64,000 nt of DNA from Lentimicrobium sp. (GCA_019429275.1 JAHYJC010000001.1:105314-169313); one strand, 5' to 3'. Positions 1 through 9,892 are shown, numbered from the stretch's first letter. Notes: generated by a model from the sequence alone, not told the origin. Translations and numbers: made by a program.

Positions 1-1
1 G

Positions 2-643
2 AACCACGACTGGATAACGATACTCATTTTTCTTGGAATTGGATTGCTGGCCTTGATAAAGCATTTTTATCCACGGAGGTTGAAGCAGATTTTTTTAGCT
101 ACCTATGCAAAAAGATATGTTGGTCAGCTGGCAAGAGATGGTAATTTAAATCGGGAAAGAATCTCACCCGGACTTGGATTCATTGCCGCGGTTTCATTTT
201 CAACCATAATCTACGGATTTACTGAAAAAACCGGCATTTTGAACATGACCGGTTTTAGTGAGGTCAAAGTTTTTTTGCTTATAGCCGCAGGAATTGCAAT
301 TTTGTGGTTTTTAAGAAGAGCAATTATAACACTAACAGGATTTTTATACAGATCGTATGCTGCAACAGATATTTTTCAGCTTAATGATTTGTTGTTTACT
401 ATCGCCCCGGGAGTAGTGATATTTCCGATTGCAATAGGCTGGTTTTTCACAAAATCGGACTATTTGCTTTATGCCGGTGGAGTAATAATTGTGATTTTTA
501 TGATTGGTCGTTTGTACCGAAATTTAATTGGAGGATTTCAAGTGCAATCGTTTTCGGGTATTTACTTTTTTTTGTATTTTTGCACACTCGAAATTTTACC
601 GCTGGCTATAGGGTTTAAAATATATAAAATCCTTTTACAGTAA
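2..643 (+). CDS. DUF4271-type integral membrane protein (5' truncated by window edge)
   Basis: Hydrophobic protein with several predicted membrane segments. The reading frame is open to the first bases of the window (upstream codons read NHDWITILIFLGIG), so the true start lies outside and the TTG at 44 is not needed as a start. The early motif KHFYPRR followed by a basic stretch, and a Tyr/Phe-rich C-terminus (LYFCTLEILPLAIGFKIYK), fit the Bacteroidota-specific DUF4271 family, whose function is not established. It is followed after 53 bases by hemD and stands at the head of a conserved Bacteroidota gene run. Family assignment is by remembered pattern, not by a search. Confidence 0.75.
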   Translation, partial: NHDWITILIFLGIGLLALIKHFYPRRLKQIFLATYAKRYVGQLARDGNLNRERISPGLGFIAAVSFSTIIYGFTEKTGILNMTGFSEVKVFLLIAAGIAILWFLRRAIITLTGFLYRSYAATDIFQLNDLLFTIAPGVVIFPIAIGWFFTKSDYLLYAGGVIIVIFMIGRLYRNLIGGFQVQSFSGIYFFLYFCTLEILPLAIGFKIYKILLQ

Positions 644-696
644 GCTTTTTCGAAAATCAGTTGTAGTTTAAATAGTGGTTTCATCTGTTAAATCTG

Positions 697-1458
697 TTGA
701 AGTTGAAGATAAAAAACATTCTTATTTCGCAACCTAAACCTGCCGAACCTGAAAAGTCGCCTTATGCTGAAATGATCAGGAAGTATAATCTGGTAATTGA
801 ATTCCATAAATTTTTTAAGATTGAGGGTCTCAGTTCAATCGATTTCAGGAAAGAGAATAAAATCCGGATTTCTGATTATAGTGCAATAATTTTTACCAGC
901 AAGCATGGAGTGGATAATTTTTACCGCCTTGCCGGTGAACTCAGGGTCGAAATTCCTGAAACATTGAAGTATTTCTGTTCGTCCGAATCCACTGCCAATT
1001 ATCTTCAGAAATACATTGTTTACAGAAAGCGAAAAATATTCTACAGTGGTCAGGAAACTTCTGACCTTGTTGATATCATTAGAAAACATAAGTCTGAAAA
1101 TTATCTGCTCCCCTGCAATGAAGAGCATAACACTGAGCTTTCAGATCTATTGGAGACCCACAAAATAAACTATGCAAAAGCAATAATGTACCGTACAGTT
1201 TCGGATGACATGACTTTCCTCGACATAAATAAGTATGATATGCTGGTTTTCTTCAGCCCATCAGGAATAAGATCATTGCATCAGAATTTCCCCGATTATG
1301 AACAGGGCAACAAAATTATCGGGGTCTTCGGCCAAACAACAGCCCAGGCCGCCCGTGAAGCAGGATTTAAAATACTGATTGAAGCTCCGACTCCTTCGGC
1401 TCCATCTATGGCTAAAGCCATCGAACAATATCTGTCTAACTGTAATAAAAACAGATAA
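697..1458 (+). CDS. hemD: Uroporphyrinogen-III synthase
   Basis: HemD closes and inverts ring D of hydroxymethylbilane to give uroporphyrinogen III in the cytoplasmic haem/sirohaem pathway. The 253-residue protein has the expected two-lobed organisation: an N-terminal strand IKNILISQPKP, the segment YSAIIFTSKHGVDNFY, and the second-lobe segment YDMLVFFSPSGIRSL followed by GVFGQTTAQAAREAG, which resembles the family's conserved final region. Only TTG codons (697, 703) are available near the 5' end after an in-frame stop at 673, so the start is TTG. HemD is poorly conserved in sequence; the call rests on these patches and on the usual Bacteroidota position before rnpA. Confidence 0.8.
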   Translation: MKLKIKNILISQPKPAEPEKSPYAEMIRKYNLVIEFHKFFKIEGLSSIDFRKENKIRISDYSAIIFTSKHGVDNFYRLAGELRVEIPETLKYFCSSESTANYLQKYIVYRKRKIFYSGQETSDLVDIIRKHKSENYLLPCNEEHNTELSDLLETHKINYAKAIMYRTVSDDMTFLDINKYDMLVFFSPSGIRSLHQNFPDYEQGNKIIGVFGQTTAQAAREAGFKILIEAPTPSAPSMAKAIEQYLSNCNKNR

Positions 1459-1511
1459 TTATTTCTGTTCTTCCGGCCATTTTGAATCTTTTTTATCAAT
1501 AAAGTTGCGTC

Positions 1512-1892
1512 ATGCAAACATTCGGAAAACATGAAAAATTATGCAGCGCAACAGCAATCAATGAATTATTTTCAAAGGGCAGGCAACAGTTTAAGCATCC
1601 TGTTAAACTTATCTGGTTAAACATTGCTGATCAGGAACCGGGAATAAAAGTGCTTATTTCTGTTTCAAAACGTAATTTTAAGAAGGCAGTTGACAGGAAT
1701 AAAATCAAGCGATTATTGCGCGAATGCTATCGCAAAAACAAAGCCATAACAGAAAATTTAAGTAATGATGGAAAACTTTTGCTTGGCTTTATTTTCGTGG
1801 GAAAAGAAATTCCTTTGTTTTCGAGCCTTGAACTTATAATAATTGAGCTGCTTCATCGTTTAAAAGTTGATTATGAAGAAACTTCTGGCTAA
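1512..1892 (+). CDS. rnpA: Ribonuclease P protein component
   Basis: Protein subunit of RNase P, which binds the catalytic RNA and pre-tRNA leader. At 126 residues it has the usual length. The family signature is clear: [19 protein letters not shown] followed by [10 protein letters not shown], corresponding to the conserved basic RNR helix. The 3' end overlaps yidD by about 20 bases, the arrangement seen widely in bacteria, although here the cluster begins with hemD rather than rpmH. Confidence 0.95.
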   Translation: MQTFGKHEKLCSATAINELFSKGRQQFKHPVKLIWLNIADQEPGIKVLISVSKRNFKKAVDRNKIKRLLRECYRKNKAITENLSNDGKLLLGFIFVGKEIPLFSSLELIIIELLHRLKVDYEETSG

Positions 1893-2094
1893 TTTGATGA
1901 TTGGTCTGATCAGGTTGTATCAGGGAGCCATTTCTCCCTATCTGCCTCCTTCCTGTCGTTATACGCCAACCTGCTCGCAATATGGAGTTGAAGCATTACG
2001 CAAATATGGCCCATTTAAAGGTGGTTGGCTTACCCTGAAAAGAGTTTTATCATGCAATCCGTGGGGGGGCAGTGGTTATGACCCTGTTCCCTGA
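1873..2094 (+). CDS. yidD: Membrane protein insertion efficiency factor YidD
   Basis: Small (73-residue) membrane-associated protein that assists YidC-dependent insertion of inner-membrane proteins. Nearly every residue of the family core is present: [13 protein letters not shown], then the Cys motif [20 protein letters not shown], and [24 protein letters not shown] at the C-terminus. Start taken at the ATG at 1873; a TTG two codons upstream (1867) is also possible. Either start lies inside rnpA, which points to translational coupling. Confidence 0.95.
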   Translation: MKKLLANLMIGLIRLYQGAISPYLPPSCRYTPTCSQYGVEALRKYGPFKGGWLTLKRVLSCNPWGGSGYDPVP

Positions 2095-2118
2095 ACATTA
2101 AAATTTTAATTCATTACA

Positions 2119-3792
2119 ATGAAGATACTCTACAAATTTATCCTGCTCCTTTTATTGGTAAGTCTGATTTCGGAAGAACCAACTGCTCAGGTTACTTCAT
2201 CTAGTTTTGAAATATCTAAAAATCTGGACATTTTCGCCACCATGTATAAGGAACTCAACAATAATTATGTTGATGAACTACAGCATGGAGAACTCATCAA
2301 GACAGGTATTGAAGCAATGCTGGATAAACTTGATCCTTACACTGTTTACATTTCGGAAGCTGATATTGAAGATTATACTTTTATGACCACCGGGCAATAC
2401 GGTGGCATTGGTGCCTTGATTCACAAACAAGGAGATTATGTAATAGTCTCGGAGCCTTATGAAGGTTCGCCTGCCCAAAAATCAGGTTTGATACCAGGTG
2501 ATAAAATCATCAAAGTAAACGATAGGACAACTAAAGGCAAATCGGTAAGTGATGTTAGTACTGTGCTTAAAGGAGAACCCGGCACACGCCTCAAAGTTGA
2601 GGTTTTGAGAGACGGAAACAACAATCCACTAACCATTGAAATACAGCGCGAAAAGGTTTCAATTCCCAATGTAGCTCATTCCATGATTCTTGATAACGAA
2701 ATAGGGTACATCAAGTTAACAGGATTTACCAAGAATTCAGGTAAAGAAGTTAAAGATGCTTTTCTGAAACTTAAAGAAAACCCCGGGCTTAAAGGACTGA
2801 TTATTGACCTGAGAGACAATGGAGGTGGTTTGATGAATGAGGCGGTAACCATTTCAAACCTATTTGTGAAGAAAGGTGAACTGATTGTCAGCACAAAGGG
2901 AAAAACTTCCGATAGAAATAAATCTTACAAAACACTGCTACAACCTTTGGATACCGAAATTCCTATCACAGCGCTTGTTAACTCAAACAGTGCATCTGCT
3001 TCGGAAATTGTTGCCGGTGCCTTGCAGGATCTCGACAGAGCTGTTGTTATTGGTGAACGCACATTTGGCAAAGGGCTGGTGCAGAATATAATTCCACTCA
3101 GCTACAATACACAAATGAAAGTAACTGTAGCCAAGTATTATATCCCCAGCGGAAGATGCATTCAATCAGTAGATTACGGTCACAAAGACAGCACAGGAAA
3201 AGCAGTAATCATACCCGATTCACTGGTTAATTTTTTTAAAACAAGGTCAGGTAGGCCTGTTTCCGATGGCGGTGGCATTATTCCTGATATTTTGATTGAA
3301 CCAACGATGATCAGCAACATTGGCATTAGTTTGATAACAAAATATCTCATATTTGATTATGCAAACAAGTTCAAACGTGAGCATGCAACCATACCGCCTG
3401 CCGGTGAATTTTTAATCACTGACAAGATGTATGCTGACTATGTTGAATGGTTGCATGATAAAGATTACGACTATGTAACCCGCAGTGAAAGAATGTTATC
3501 AGAATTGAAGAAAACTGCTGAAGCAGAACTATACTACAACGAATTATCAGCTGAATTTCTTCAACTTGAATCAAAAATGATGCATAATAAACAGGCTGAC
3601 CTTGAAAAATTCAGTGAGCAGATAAAATCATTGCTGCGGAATGAAATTGTTGCAAGATACTATTTTCAAAAAGGAAGAGTTGAAGTTGGTGTAACTGAAG
3701 ATCCTGAAATTGCCAAAGCAAAGGAAATACTGCGGGATCCAACCACATACAGAAATATACTGGGAATAAATTCATCAGACACCAAACTTTAA
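2119..3792 (+). CDS. C-terminal processing peptidase, S41 family with PDZ domain
   Basis: Periplasmic serine protease of the Ctp/tail-specific family. A signal peptide ends near residue 24 (SEEPTAQ). A helical N-terminal region is followed by a PDZ domain (about residues 90-175, with GGIGALI and GSPAQKSGLIPGDKIIKV) and the protease core. The catalytic dyad is visible: the serine in NSNSASASEIVAG (probably S293, from the 25-residue spacing to lysine known in E. coli Prc) and K318 in TFGKG. The 557 residues match Bacteroidota S41 proteins, with a long charged C-terminal extension (about 430-557) of unknown role. It follows yidD after 24 bases, probably in the same transcript. Confidence 0.92.
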   Translation: MKILYKFILLLLLVSLISEEPTAQVTSSSFEISKNLDIFATMYKELNNNYVDELQHGELIKTGIEAMLDKLDPYTVYISEADIEDYTFMTTGQYGGIGALIHKQGDYVIVSEPYEGSPAQKSGLIPGDKIIKVNDRTTKGKSVSDVSTVLKGEPGTRLKVEVLRDGNNNPLTIEIQREKVSIPNVAHSMILDNEIGYIKLTGFTKNSGKEVKDAFLKLKENPGLKGLIIDLRDNGGGLMNEAVTISNLFVKKGELIVSTKGKTSDRNKSYKTLLQPLDTEIPITALVNSNSASASEIVAGALQDLDRAVVIGERTFGKGLVQNIIPLSYNTQMKVTVAKYYIPSGRCIQSVDYGHKDSTGKAVIIPDSLVNFFKTRSGRPVSDGGGIIPDILIEPTMISNIGISLITKYLIFDYANKFKREHATIPPAGEFLITDKMYADYVEWLHDKDYDYVTRSERMLSELKKTAEAELYYNELSAEFLQLESKMMHNKQADLEKFSEQIKSLLRNEIVARYYFQKGRVEVGVTEDPEIAKAKEILRDPTTYRNILGINSSDTKL

Positions 3793-3802
3793 AATAATCA
3801 TC

Positions 3803-5473
3803 ATGCCAGACAAGAGTTGGACTCTGAAATCAATGTCCTGGCCATGTGACACTGCGTCACTGATGTATTATTCACTTATACTTCTTGCTATTTCTATCCC
3901 ACTTTCTGAATTTGGAATGAGTCTTGCGCAATTCCTGCTGCTCGGATTCTGGATTTTTGACAACCCTACTAACCAAAAGACAGGGACACCTTCGCAATCC
4001 AGACAAACAATGCTTCCCTATCTGATCAGGAACATGGCCTGTAAATTCAGGATGTTATTTAACAATCCGGCAGCCCTGGTGGTTGTTTCATTTTATTTGT
4101 TGCACATTATCGGACTGCTTTACACATCCAATCTCAATTATGCACTTAAAGATCTGAGAATCAAGTTGCCTTTGCTCAGTATTCCAATAATTATTGCAAC
4201 CTCAGCCCCACTGAGCCTCAAACGTTTTCACAGGCTGCTGGTTTTGTTTGTACTGGCTGTCTTTGCAGGAACCATGGCCAGCATGTACGTGTTGTTTACC
4301 CGACATATTTCCGATCCCAGAGAACTAAGCATATTTATTTCCCATATCAGATTCAGCCTCACAATTTGCCTTTCGGTTTTTATACTGATTTACTTTATTG
4401 CAAAAAAAATATTTCATTTGAAGCTATCATTATTTTTGATGGTATCTGGCATCGTTTGGTTTCTGGTCTTTCTTCTTATTCTGGAATCTATTACCGGAAT
4501 TCTTATAACAATCATACTTGGTTTGATTTTTCTTATTTATTACATCTTCAGATTCAAATCAATAGCCCTGAAGATCATTTTCACAGCGATACTTATTCCC
4601 GGACTCCTGGTGTCTTATAATTATATTAATAAAGTTGTCAATGAATTCAGGGTTCCTGTTCCGGTTGATTTCAGTAGACTGGAAAAATACACTGAATTCG
4701 GAGCTCCTTACATTCACGACACCTCTACATATGGCACCGAAAACGGAGAATATGTAGGATTATACATCAGCGTTATTGAATTGCGCTACGAATGGAATCT
4801 TAGAAGCGACCTTGATTTTGACGGACTGGATCTGAAGGGGCAGGAATTGAAATATACTCTCATACGTTATCTTTATTCCAAAAACTTAAGAAAAAATGCA
4901 CTTGCTGTGCGCAGCCTTACTGATAAAGAAATAAATTACATTGAAAACGGAATTGCAAATGCACGATATGTTGAGCATTTCAATCTTGCTTCACGGATTG
5001 AGCAAATGGCTATGGGTTACCACAATTACACCAGCAGAGGCGATCCGAATGCTTCATCATTGATGCAGCGCATAGAATACTGGAAAGCATCGGTGCATAT
5101 CATAAAAAATAATTTGTTGATTGGTGTGGGAACCGGCGATTTAAACGAAGCGTTTGATCAGGCCTATGTCGATCTGGATTCAAAGTTGGATGATTCTTTC
5201 AGAAAAAGGTCGCACAACCAATTTCTGGCAATTACTATTGCTTTTGGGATTTTTGGTTTCCTTTGGTTTGTGTTTACCCTGATTTATCCGGGAATTAAGG
5301 TTGGAAAATTCAATGATTACTTTTATGTTGTATTTTTTATCATTATAATATTATCTATGCTTACTGAAGACACGCTTGAAACTCAGGCAGGTGCAACACT
5401 TTTTGCATTTTTTAATGCACTTTTGCTGTTTGGCCGTAGCAGGAAAACAAGTGAAGAGTCGGCAAATGCCTAG
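3803..5473 (+). CDS. O-antigen ligase/polymerase-like membrane protein
   Basis: A 556-residue protein with about a dozen hydrophobic segments and one large soluble loop (about residues 270-440). The motif RSHNQFLAI after that loop, then further membrane segments, fits the Wzy_C/O-antigen ligase superfamily (PF04932), whose members join or polymerise glycans at the outer face of the inner membrane. The acceptor cannot be told from sequence; glycan modification of surface proteins or lipid A is possible. It starts 10 bases after the S41 peptidase. No other glycan genes are adjacent. Confidence 0.7.
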   Translation: MPDKSWTLKSMSWPCDTASLMYYSLILLAISIPLSEFGMSLAQFLLLGFWIFDNPTNQKTGTPSQSRQTMLPYLIRNMACKFRMLFNNPAALVVVSFYLLHIIGLLYTSNLNYALKDLRIKLPLLSIPIIIATSAPLSLKRFHRLLVLFVLAVFAGTMASMYVLFTRHISDPRELSIFISHIRFSLTICLSVFILIYFIAKKIFHLKLSLFLMVSGIVWFLVFLLILESITGILITIILGLIFLIYYIFRFKSIALKIIFTAILIPGLLVSYNYINKVVNEFRVPVPVDFSRLEKYTEFGAPYIHDTSTYGTENGEYVGLYISVIELRYEWNLRSDLDFDGLDLKGQELKYTLIRYLYSKNLRKNALAVRSLTDKEINYIENGIANARYVEHFNLASRIEQMAMGYHNYTSRGDPNASSLMQRIEYWKASVHIIKNNLLIGVGTGDLNEAFDQAYVDLDSKLDDSFRKRSHNQFLAITIAFGIFGFLWFVFTLIYPGIKVGKFNDYFYVVFFIIIILSMLTEDTLETQAGATLFAFFNALLLFGRSRKTSEESANA

Positions 5474-5531
5474 GTAGTACAAATCAAAATATTTCTACCT
5501 TTACCATTAAATACTTACACACTTTCGTGCA

Positions 5532-6020
5532 ATGAAGCACAAAACTCTCAAAATCAGTTATTCGGTATCAGAATCAAATTCAGATTTATCCGAACCGGAT
5601 CAGTTTCTAATGAAGGAAGCTCTGAAATCAGCTCAGAACGCCTATGCTCCTTATTCGGGATTCAGCGTTGGTGCTGCAATAAAACTTTCATCAGGAAAAA
5701 TCGTAACAGGTAACAATCAGGAAAATGCAGCCTATCCCTCAGGTTTATGTGCTGAGCGGGTTGCATTATTTTCAGCTTCAGCTCTTTATCCTAATGATAG
5801 TGTTGAAACAATCGCAATTACTATAAAGACCAAACACAAAATTATTGAACCAGTTGCACCTTGCGGAGCTTGCCGACAGGTTATTGCCGAATATGAAAAC
5901 CGACAGAATAAAAAAATAAGGATAATTTTTTCGGGAGAAACCGGAAAATCCTATATGGTTGAAGGTATTCAGAATCTACTTCCAATCACCTTTAATGCGC
6001 GCAACATGAACAACAGATAG
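5532..6020 (+). CDS. cdd: Cytidine deaminase
   Basis: Converts cytidine and deoxycytidine to the uridine forms in pyrimidine salvage. The 162-residue protein has the zinc and catalytic motifs of the family: C73-A-E75 in GLCAERVALFSA and C111xxC114 in PCGACRQ, together with the substrate segment AYAPYSGFSVGAA. A 20-residue N-terminal extension precedes the conserved core. The start is the ATG at 5532. Confidence 0.95.
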   Translation: MKHKTLKISYSVSESNSDLSEPDQFLMKEALKSAQNAYAPYSGFSVGAAIKLSSGKIVTGNNQENAAYPSGLCAERVALFSASALYPNDSVETIAITIKTKHKIIEPVAPCGACRQVIAEYENRQNKKIRIIFSGETGKSYMVEGIQNLLPITFNARNMNNR

Positions 6021-6052
6021 GATTATCTGTTAAAAAAACCAAACTATTTGTC

Positions 6053-6919
6053 ATGAAAAGAATTTTATCGATGGGATTGCTGTTCGTAATCCTCACTGCC
6101 ATGCGGGGCGATTTACCTGCTTACAAACTCTACAATGCAAAAGGAAAGAGCACCGATTTTAATAAATTGGTAAGTGCATCCATGGATGCCGATGTTGTTC
6201 TTTTCGGAGAATTGCACAATAATCCCATCAGCCACTGGCTTCAACTTGAACTGAGTAAGGCCCTTTTTGAAAAGAAACCAGGCAACTTCATTATGGGTGC
6301 AGAAATGTTTGAAGCTGATAATTCATTGATTATCTATGAGTATTTGCAGAAAAAAGTAAATGATAGAAGTTTTGAAGCTGAGGCGCGGTTGTGGCCCAAT
6401 TACAAAACAGATTACAAACCACTCCTGGTTTTTGCAAGAGATAACAAAATCCCCTTTATTGCAACAAACATTCCCCGACGATATGCATCGCTCGTAAATC
6501 GTGAAGGATTTGAAGGATTACAAAGCCTGACGGATGAAGCTGGAAAATACATCGCACCACTGCCCATTGTTTACGACGCAGAGCTTCCGGGTTACAAAAG
6601 CATGATAGAAATGATGGGTGGTGCAGGCGGCCATGTAAATGATAATCTACCTAAAGCCCAGGCAATTAAAGATGCTACAATGGCTCATTTTATTCTGCAG
6701 AACTTAAAATCCGGTTCTACTTTTCTGCATTTTCATGGAACCTATCATTCCGATAATTATGAAGGGATAGTGTGGTATCTGAAACAACAAAGACCAGACC
6801 TGAAAATAGTTACCATCAACAGCTCAGAGCAGGACACCATTTCAAGACTTGATGATAAAAACCAGAACAAGGCAGATTTTATCCTTGCTGTACCTTCATC
6901 AATGACCAAAACCCATTAA
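6053..6919 (+). CDS. ChaN-family haem-binding-type protein (PF04187)
   Basis: Exported 288-residue protein. The motif VVLFGELHNNPISHWLQLEL, the segment GAEMFEADN, and the late HFHGTYHSD match the ChaN/DUF399 family, some members of which bind haem at the cell surface. A hydrophobic N-terminus (ILSMGLLFVILTAM) serves as signal; no lipobox cysteine is visible, unlike many ChaN lipoproteins. It is the last gene of the first plus-strand run and converges with the GtrA-family gene 20 bases away. The molecular function here is inferred from family only. Confidence 0.8.
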   Translation: MKRILSMGLLFVILTAMRGDLPAYKLYNAKGKSTDFNKLVSASMDADVVLFGELHNNPISHWLQLELSKALFEKKPGNFIMGAEMFEADNSLIIYEYLQKKVNDRSFEAEARLWPNYKTDYKPLLVFARDNKIPFIATNIPRRYASLVNREGFEGLQSLTDEAGKYIAPLPIVYDAELPGYKSMIEMMGGAGGHVNDNLPKAQAIKDATMAHFILQNLKSGSTFLHFHGTYHSDNYEGIVWYLKQQRPDLKIVTINSSEQDTISRLDDKNQNKADFILAVPSSMTKTH

Positions 6920-6939
6920 AATTCTGAGTTACGCTTTGG

Positions 6940-7341
6940 TCAGGTTAAGGCAAATGTATAATTCAGATTTACTACGAAATTCCAAATGGTAACCACTCCA
7001 ATCGCAAGCAGCTTGGCAAAGTAAAAGTTAAACTTCACTTTTGAAACCAAAAGCCAAAGAACAAGAGTGTTGATGGCTAAACCGATCAGCGAAATGAAAA
7101 GAAACCTGCCATATTCCAGGGCAACATCAGGGTTGTTGCTGTGGAAAGTCCATACCCGGTTAAGGTAATAATTGGAACTTGCTGCCAGGGTAAAACCGAT
7201 TGCATTGGCAACATATTTCTGAATTTTTAACCACTCTTTACAGACATATGTCAGGCTGAAATCAACAAATACTCCTGAAAAGCCAACCAAACCAAATTTT
7301 ACAAATTTGTAGGCAACATCACGGGTCAAAAAATCTACCAT
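6940..7341 (-). CDS. GtrA-family membrane protein
   Basis: A 133-residue protein with four hydrophobic segments and the GtrA (PF04138) signature: FVKFGLVGFSGVFVDFSL at the start, then NAIGFTLAASSNYYLNRVWTF. GtrA proteins are proposed to move polyprenyl-linked sugars across the inner membrane or to assist glycosyltransferases. It lies 33 bases downstream of the M28 peptidase on the same strand, with no obvious functional link. Confidence 0.9.
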   Translation of the reverse strand: MVDFLTRDVAYKFVKFGLVGFSGVFVDFSLTYVCKEWLKIQKYVANAIGFTLAASSNYYLNRVWTFHSNNPDVALEYGRFLFISLIGLAINTLVLWLLVSKVKFNFYFAKLLAIGVVTIWNFVVNLNYTFALT

Positions 7342-7374
7342 AATTAAACGAATGCGTCAGGTTAAGGATTTCCG

Positions 7375-9162
7375 CTAAAGTTGAACAATCAGGACTTCTG
7401 TGATTCCATTTCTATTTACCTCGATATTGGCAATCTCACCGGGTCTGAGTTTTCCGAGCCGGCTCATATAGTCATATATATTGGCAACGGGCAATCCGTT
7501 TATGGCTGTGATGATATCGCCTTTTAACATACCGGCTTTTTCTGCGGGGCCTTCTTTTCTAACGCCTTCTACTTTCATTCCGCCATTGGTTTCACCGCCT
7601 GAAACATCAGGCATAATGCCCAGTGTAACTTTCAGATTGCGTCCATAGTGGCCGGCCTGGTTGCGCGAACCAGCTTCCCTGAACACAGGAGTAGGTGTAA
7701 GATTTGCAATTTCAGAGCCAAGACTTTTAACAAAATCTGTAACTTTAATAAGGCCCTCGAAATTTATATTTTCCACTTTATCATCAGGAGTATGGTAATC
7801 GCCATGAGCACCTGTGGTAACAAATAAAACAGGAACTCCCTCTCCGTAAAAAGCAGCATGATCTGAAGGTCCATAACCATCTGCAACTTTTTTAATTTCA
7901 AAAGGTGCTGTAGCAGCCAATCTATCGATCAATGAATCAGCCACAGTAAATGTTCCGGTTCCTGAAATGGTTACCACTGGTGAATCTGTTTTCAGCCTGC
8001 CAACCATATCCATATTGATCATTGCTTTAATCGATTGAAGATTTACCGGGCTGTTGGCAACAAAGTGACGGGCTCCTAAAAGTCCCATTTCTTCGGCTCC
8101 AAAGGCAACAAAAAGCAGACTTCTTGATGGCCTGTTTTCCTTTTTGCCAAACCATTCAGCCAACTCAAAAAGCGATGCCACACCCGAAGCATTGTCATCA
8201 GCTCCACCATGAACCGCATTCACATCGGGCACACGAGAACCTGATCCGTTTCCTCCCATCCCCAAATGATCATAATGAGCGCCTATAACAATGTATTCAT
8301 CTTTTAATGACTTATCAGCACCCTTGATCATTGCCATTACATTGCGGCTTACAACCTTTTCTCTGATCACATCTGCCGTAGCATTAACAATGTTACCTGT
8401 TTTAAAATTCACGGTTCTGAGCTCGTTAATCATAATCTTCTCCAGCGAATCAATGGAAGTTGCAGGTAAATGAAGAATATCACTCGCCAGTTTACGGGTT
8501 ACGGAAAGAACAGGAATTCCGGCATCAGAAACCGATTTATCATAACTCAGGTCAAGTGGAGTGTCTTTCTTTTCCATACCTGACGGCGAAACCAGCAGAA
8601 GGCCAGCAGCCCCTTTATCTCTGGCAGCCAGCGCTTTTGACCTGTCGGTAGCCAACGGTATAAAAGCACTGTTTTGGTTCTCCGGTTCAGGGTCGCCCCG
8701 CAATACCAATACCCATTTATTGGTTACATCCAAACCGGCATAATCGTCCCAGCTTAAATCACCACTGCTTCCGGTGATACCGAACCCTGCAAAAACTACC
8801 TCAGCATCAACGGTTGCTTTTGAAGAAAAAGAGAATGGTGTAAAATCAACAGATTCAGTATAAAGGTTTTGATTCAGACTAAAATTATTTGTTTCACCAA
8901 GTGAAACCCCTGATACAAGGGTAAAATACTGAAAGCCGTCTGAGCCCGGCAATTCGGCTCCGATAGCTCTGAACTGATCGCGTATATAAACAGCTGCCAG
9001 CGAATCACCGGTAGTTCCGGCTTTACGTCCTTCCAACACATCAGATGCGAGATAGGAAATGTGTGATTTCAGCCGGTTGACAGCATCCTGTGAAAACAGT
9101 GCCTGGCTGAAAAATATTAAAACAAAAAAAGTAAAAAGTATTCCGGACCGCAGATTATTCAT
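7375..9162 (-). CDS. M28-family zinc aminopeptidase with PA and PDZ domains
   Basis: Secreted metallopeptidase of 595 residues: signal peptide (to SQALFSQ), a PA insert (about residues 110-240, with GFGITG and KGAAGLLLVSP), the M28 catalytic domain, and a C-terminal PDZ domain (about 500-595, with GPAEKAGMLKGDIITAINGLPV). All expected zinc ligands and catalytic residues are visible: H and D in GAHYDHLG and GADDNASG, EE in FGAEEMG, D in NMDMVGRL and H in GDYHTPDD. It is probably periplasmic or surface-exposed and releases N-terminal amino acids from peptides. Confidence 0.92.
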   Translation of the reverse strand: MNNLRSGILFTFFVLIFFSQALFSQDAVNRLKSHISYLASDVLEGRKAGTTGDSLAAVYIRDQFRAIGAELPGSDGFQYFTLVSGVSLGETNNFSLNQNLYTESVDFTPFSFSSKATVDAEVVFAGFGITGSSGDLSWDDYAGLDVTNKWVLVLRGDPEPENQNSAFIPLATDRSKALAARDKGAAGLLLVSPSGMEKKDTPLDLSYDKSVSDAGIPVLSVTRKLASDILHLPATSIDSLEKIMINELRTVNFKTGNIVNATADVIREKVVSRNVMAMIKGADKSLKDEYIVIGAHYDHLGMGGNGSGSRVPDVNAVHGGADDNASGVASLFELAEWFGKKENRPSRSLLFVAFGAEEMGLLGARHFVANSPVNLQSIKAMINMDMVGRLKTDSPVVTISGTGTFTVADSLIDRLAATAPFEIKKVADGYGPSDHAAFYGEGVPVLFVTTGAHGDYHTPDDKVENINFEGLIKVTDFVKSLGSEIANLTPTPVFREAGSRNQAGHYGRNLKVTLGIMPDVSGGETNGGMKVEGVRKEGPAEKAGMLKGDIITAINGLPVANIYDYMSRLGKLRPGEIANIEVNRNGITEVLIVQL

Positions 9163-9205
9163 AGAGGAGTAAGGTAAAGTAGAATTAAATGGTTGTTGAC
9201 AAAAT

Positions 9206-9236
9206 TAAAAAAAAAGCCGGCACCATCAGCACCGGC
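9206..9236 (-). terminator. Probable intrinsic terminator downstream of flavodoxin gene
   Basis: Read on the minus strand, a GCCGG...CCGGC hairpin (9216-9236) is followed directly by a run of about nine T residues (9206-9215). It lies about 100 bases after the flavodoxin stop codon and before the M28 peptidase start, so it would separate those two genes. Confidence 0.55.
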
Positions 9237-9332
9237 AGATTAATGAGGCAATTATCGCATTCGAATCTTACTTAAATATATGATTTACATATATTTAGAA
9301 GATTACAAATCCCGGATAAATAAAATGCAGAA

Positions 9333-9845
9333 TCAATTCAGTTGAAACTCTTTGCGCAATTGACTCACCCATTTGGTAATTCTCTCTTCAGTAAGCTCGG
9401 GTTGACTATCTTCGTCAAGCGCCAGACCTACAAATTTTCCATCTTTTTCAGCTGTTGAAAAGTAGTAAGAATACCCTTTGGTTGACCAGTAGCCAACAAC
9501 GTTTTCTTTGTATGGCAATCTACAGAATACTGTTCCCATGCCATCCACAAAACTCTCCGGATATTCAATCTGGTCGCCGAGCCCAAATATTGCTATCTTC
9601 TTCTTCTCAATATCAGCTTCAACGAGCACATCAATAAAACGCTCCCAATCCTGATGCATTTCACCGATACCCCATGCTGATGTTCCAAGAATAAGATATT
9701 CATATTTTTCAAGGTCTTTTCTCGATGCTGTACTAACATTGTGTAATTCGGCCAATCCCTTGCCAAATGAGTTAATCAGAGCCTGAGCGGCCTTGTAGGT
9801 GCTGCCTTTTTGGCTGCCACCGTAAAAAATTCCAATTTTTCCCAT
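9333..9845 (-). CDS. fldA: Flavodoxin, long-chain type
   Basis: FMN-binding electron carrier of 170 residues. The phosphate-binding loop near the N-terminus (IFYGGSQKGSTYKAA), the first FMN loop TSAWGIGEMHQDW, and the GLGDQIEYPESFVDGMG segment are typical. The C-terminal half keeps the insertion that defines long-chain flavodoxins (GYWSTKGYSYYFSTAEKDGKFVGLALDEDSQPELT region). It has its own promoter box at 9885-9892 and a terminator at 9206-9236, so it is likely monocistronic. Its redox partner is not in the window. Confidence 0.93.
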   Translation of the reverse strand: MGKIGIFYGGSQKGSTYKAAQALINSFGKGLAELHNVSTASRKDLEKYEYLILGTSAWGIGEMHQDWERFIDVLVEADIEKKKIAIFGLGDQIEYPESFVDGMGTVFCRLPYKENVVGYWSTKGYSYYFSTAEKDGKFVGLALDEDSQPELTEERITKWVSQLRKEFQLN

Positions 9846-9884
9846 TATTATCCCTGTCGTTAATAAGAAAATTTATAAAGTGTG

Positions 9885-9892
9885 CAAATATA
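9885..9892 (-). promoter_or_regulatory. Promoter -7 box for fldA
   Basis: TATATTTG on the minus strand matches the Bacteroidota TAnnTTTG element, with an ATTTG (-33 type) about 20 bases further upstream. The box lies about 40 bases before the flavodoxin ATG. Confidence 0.55.
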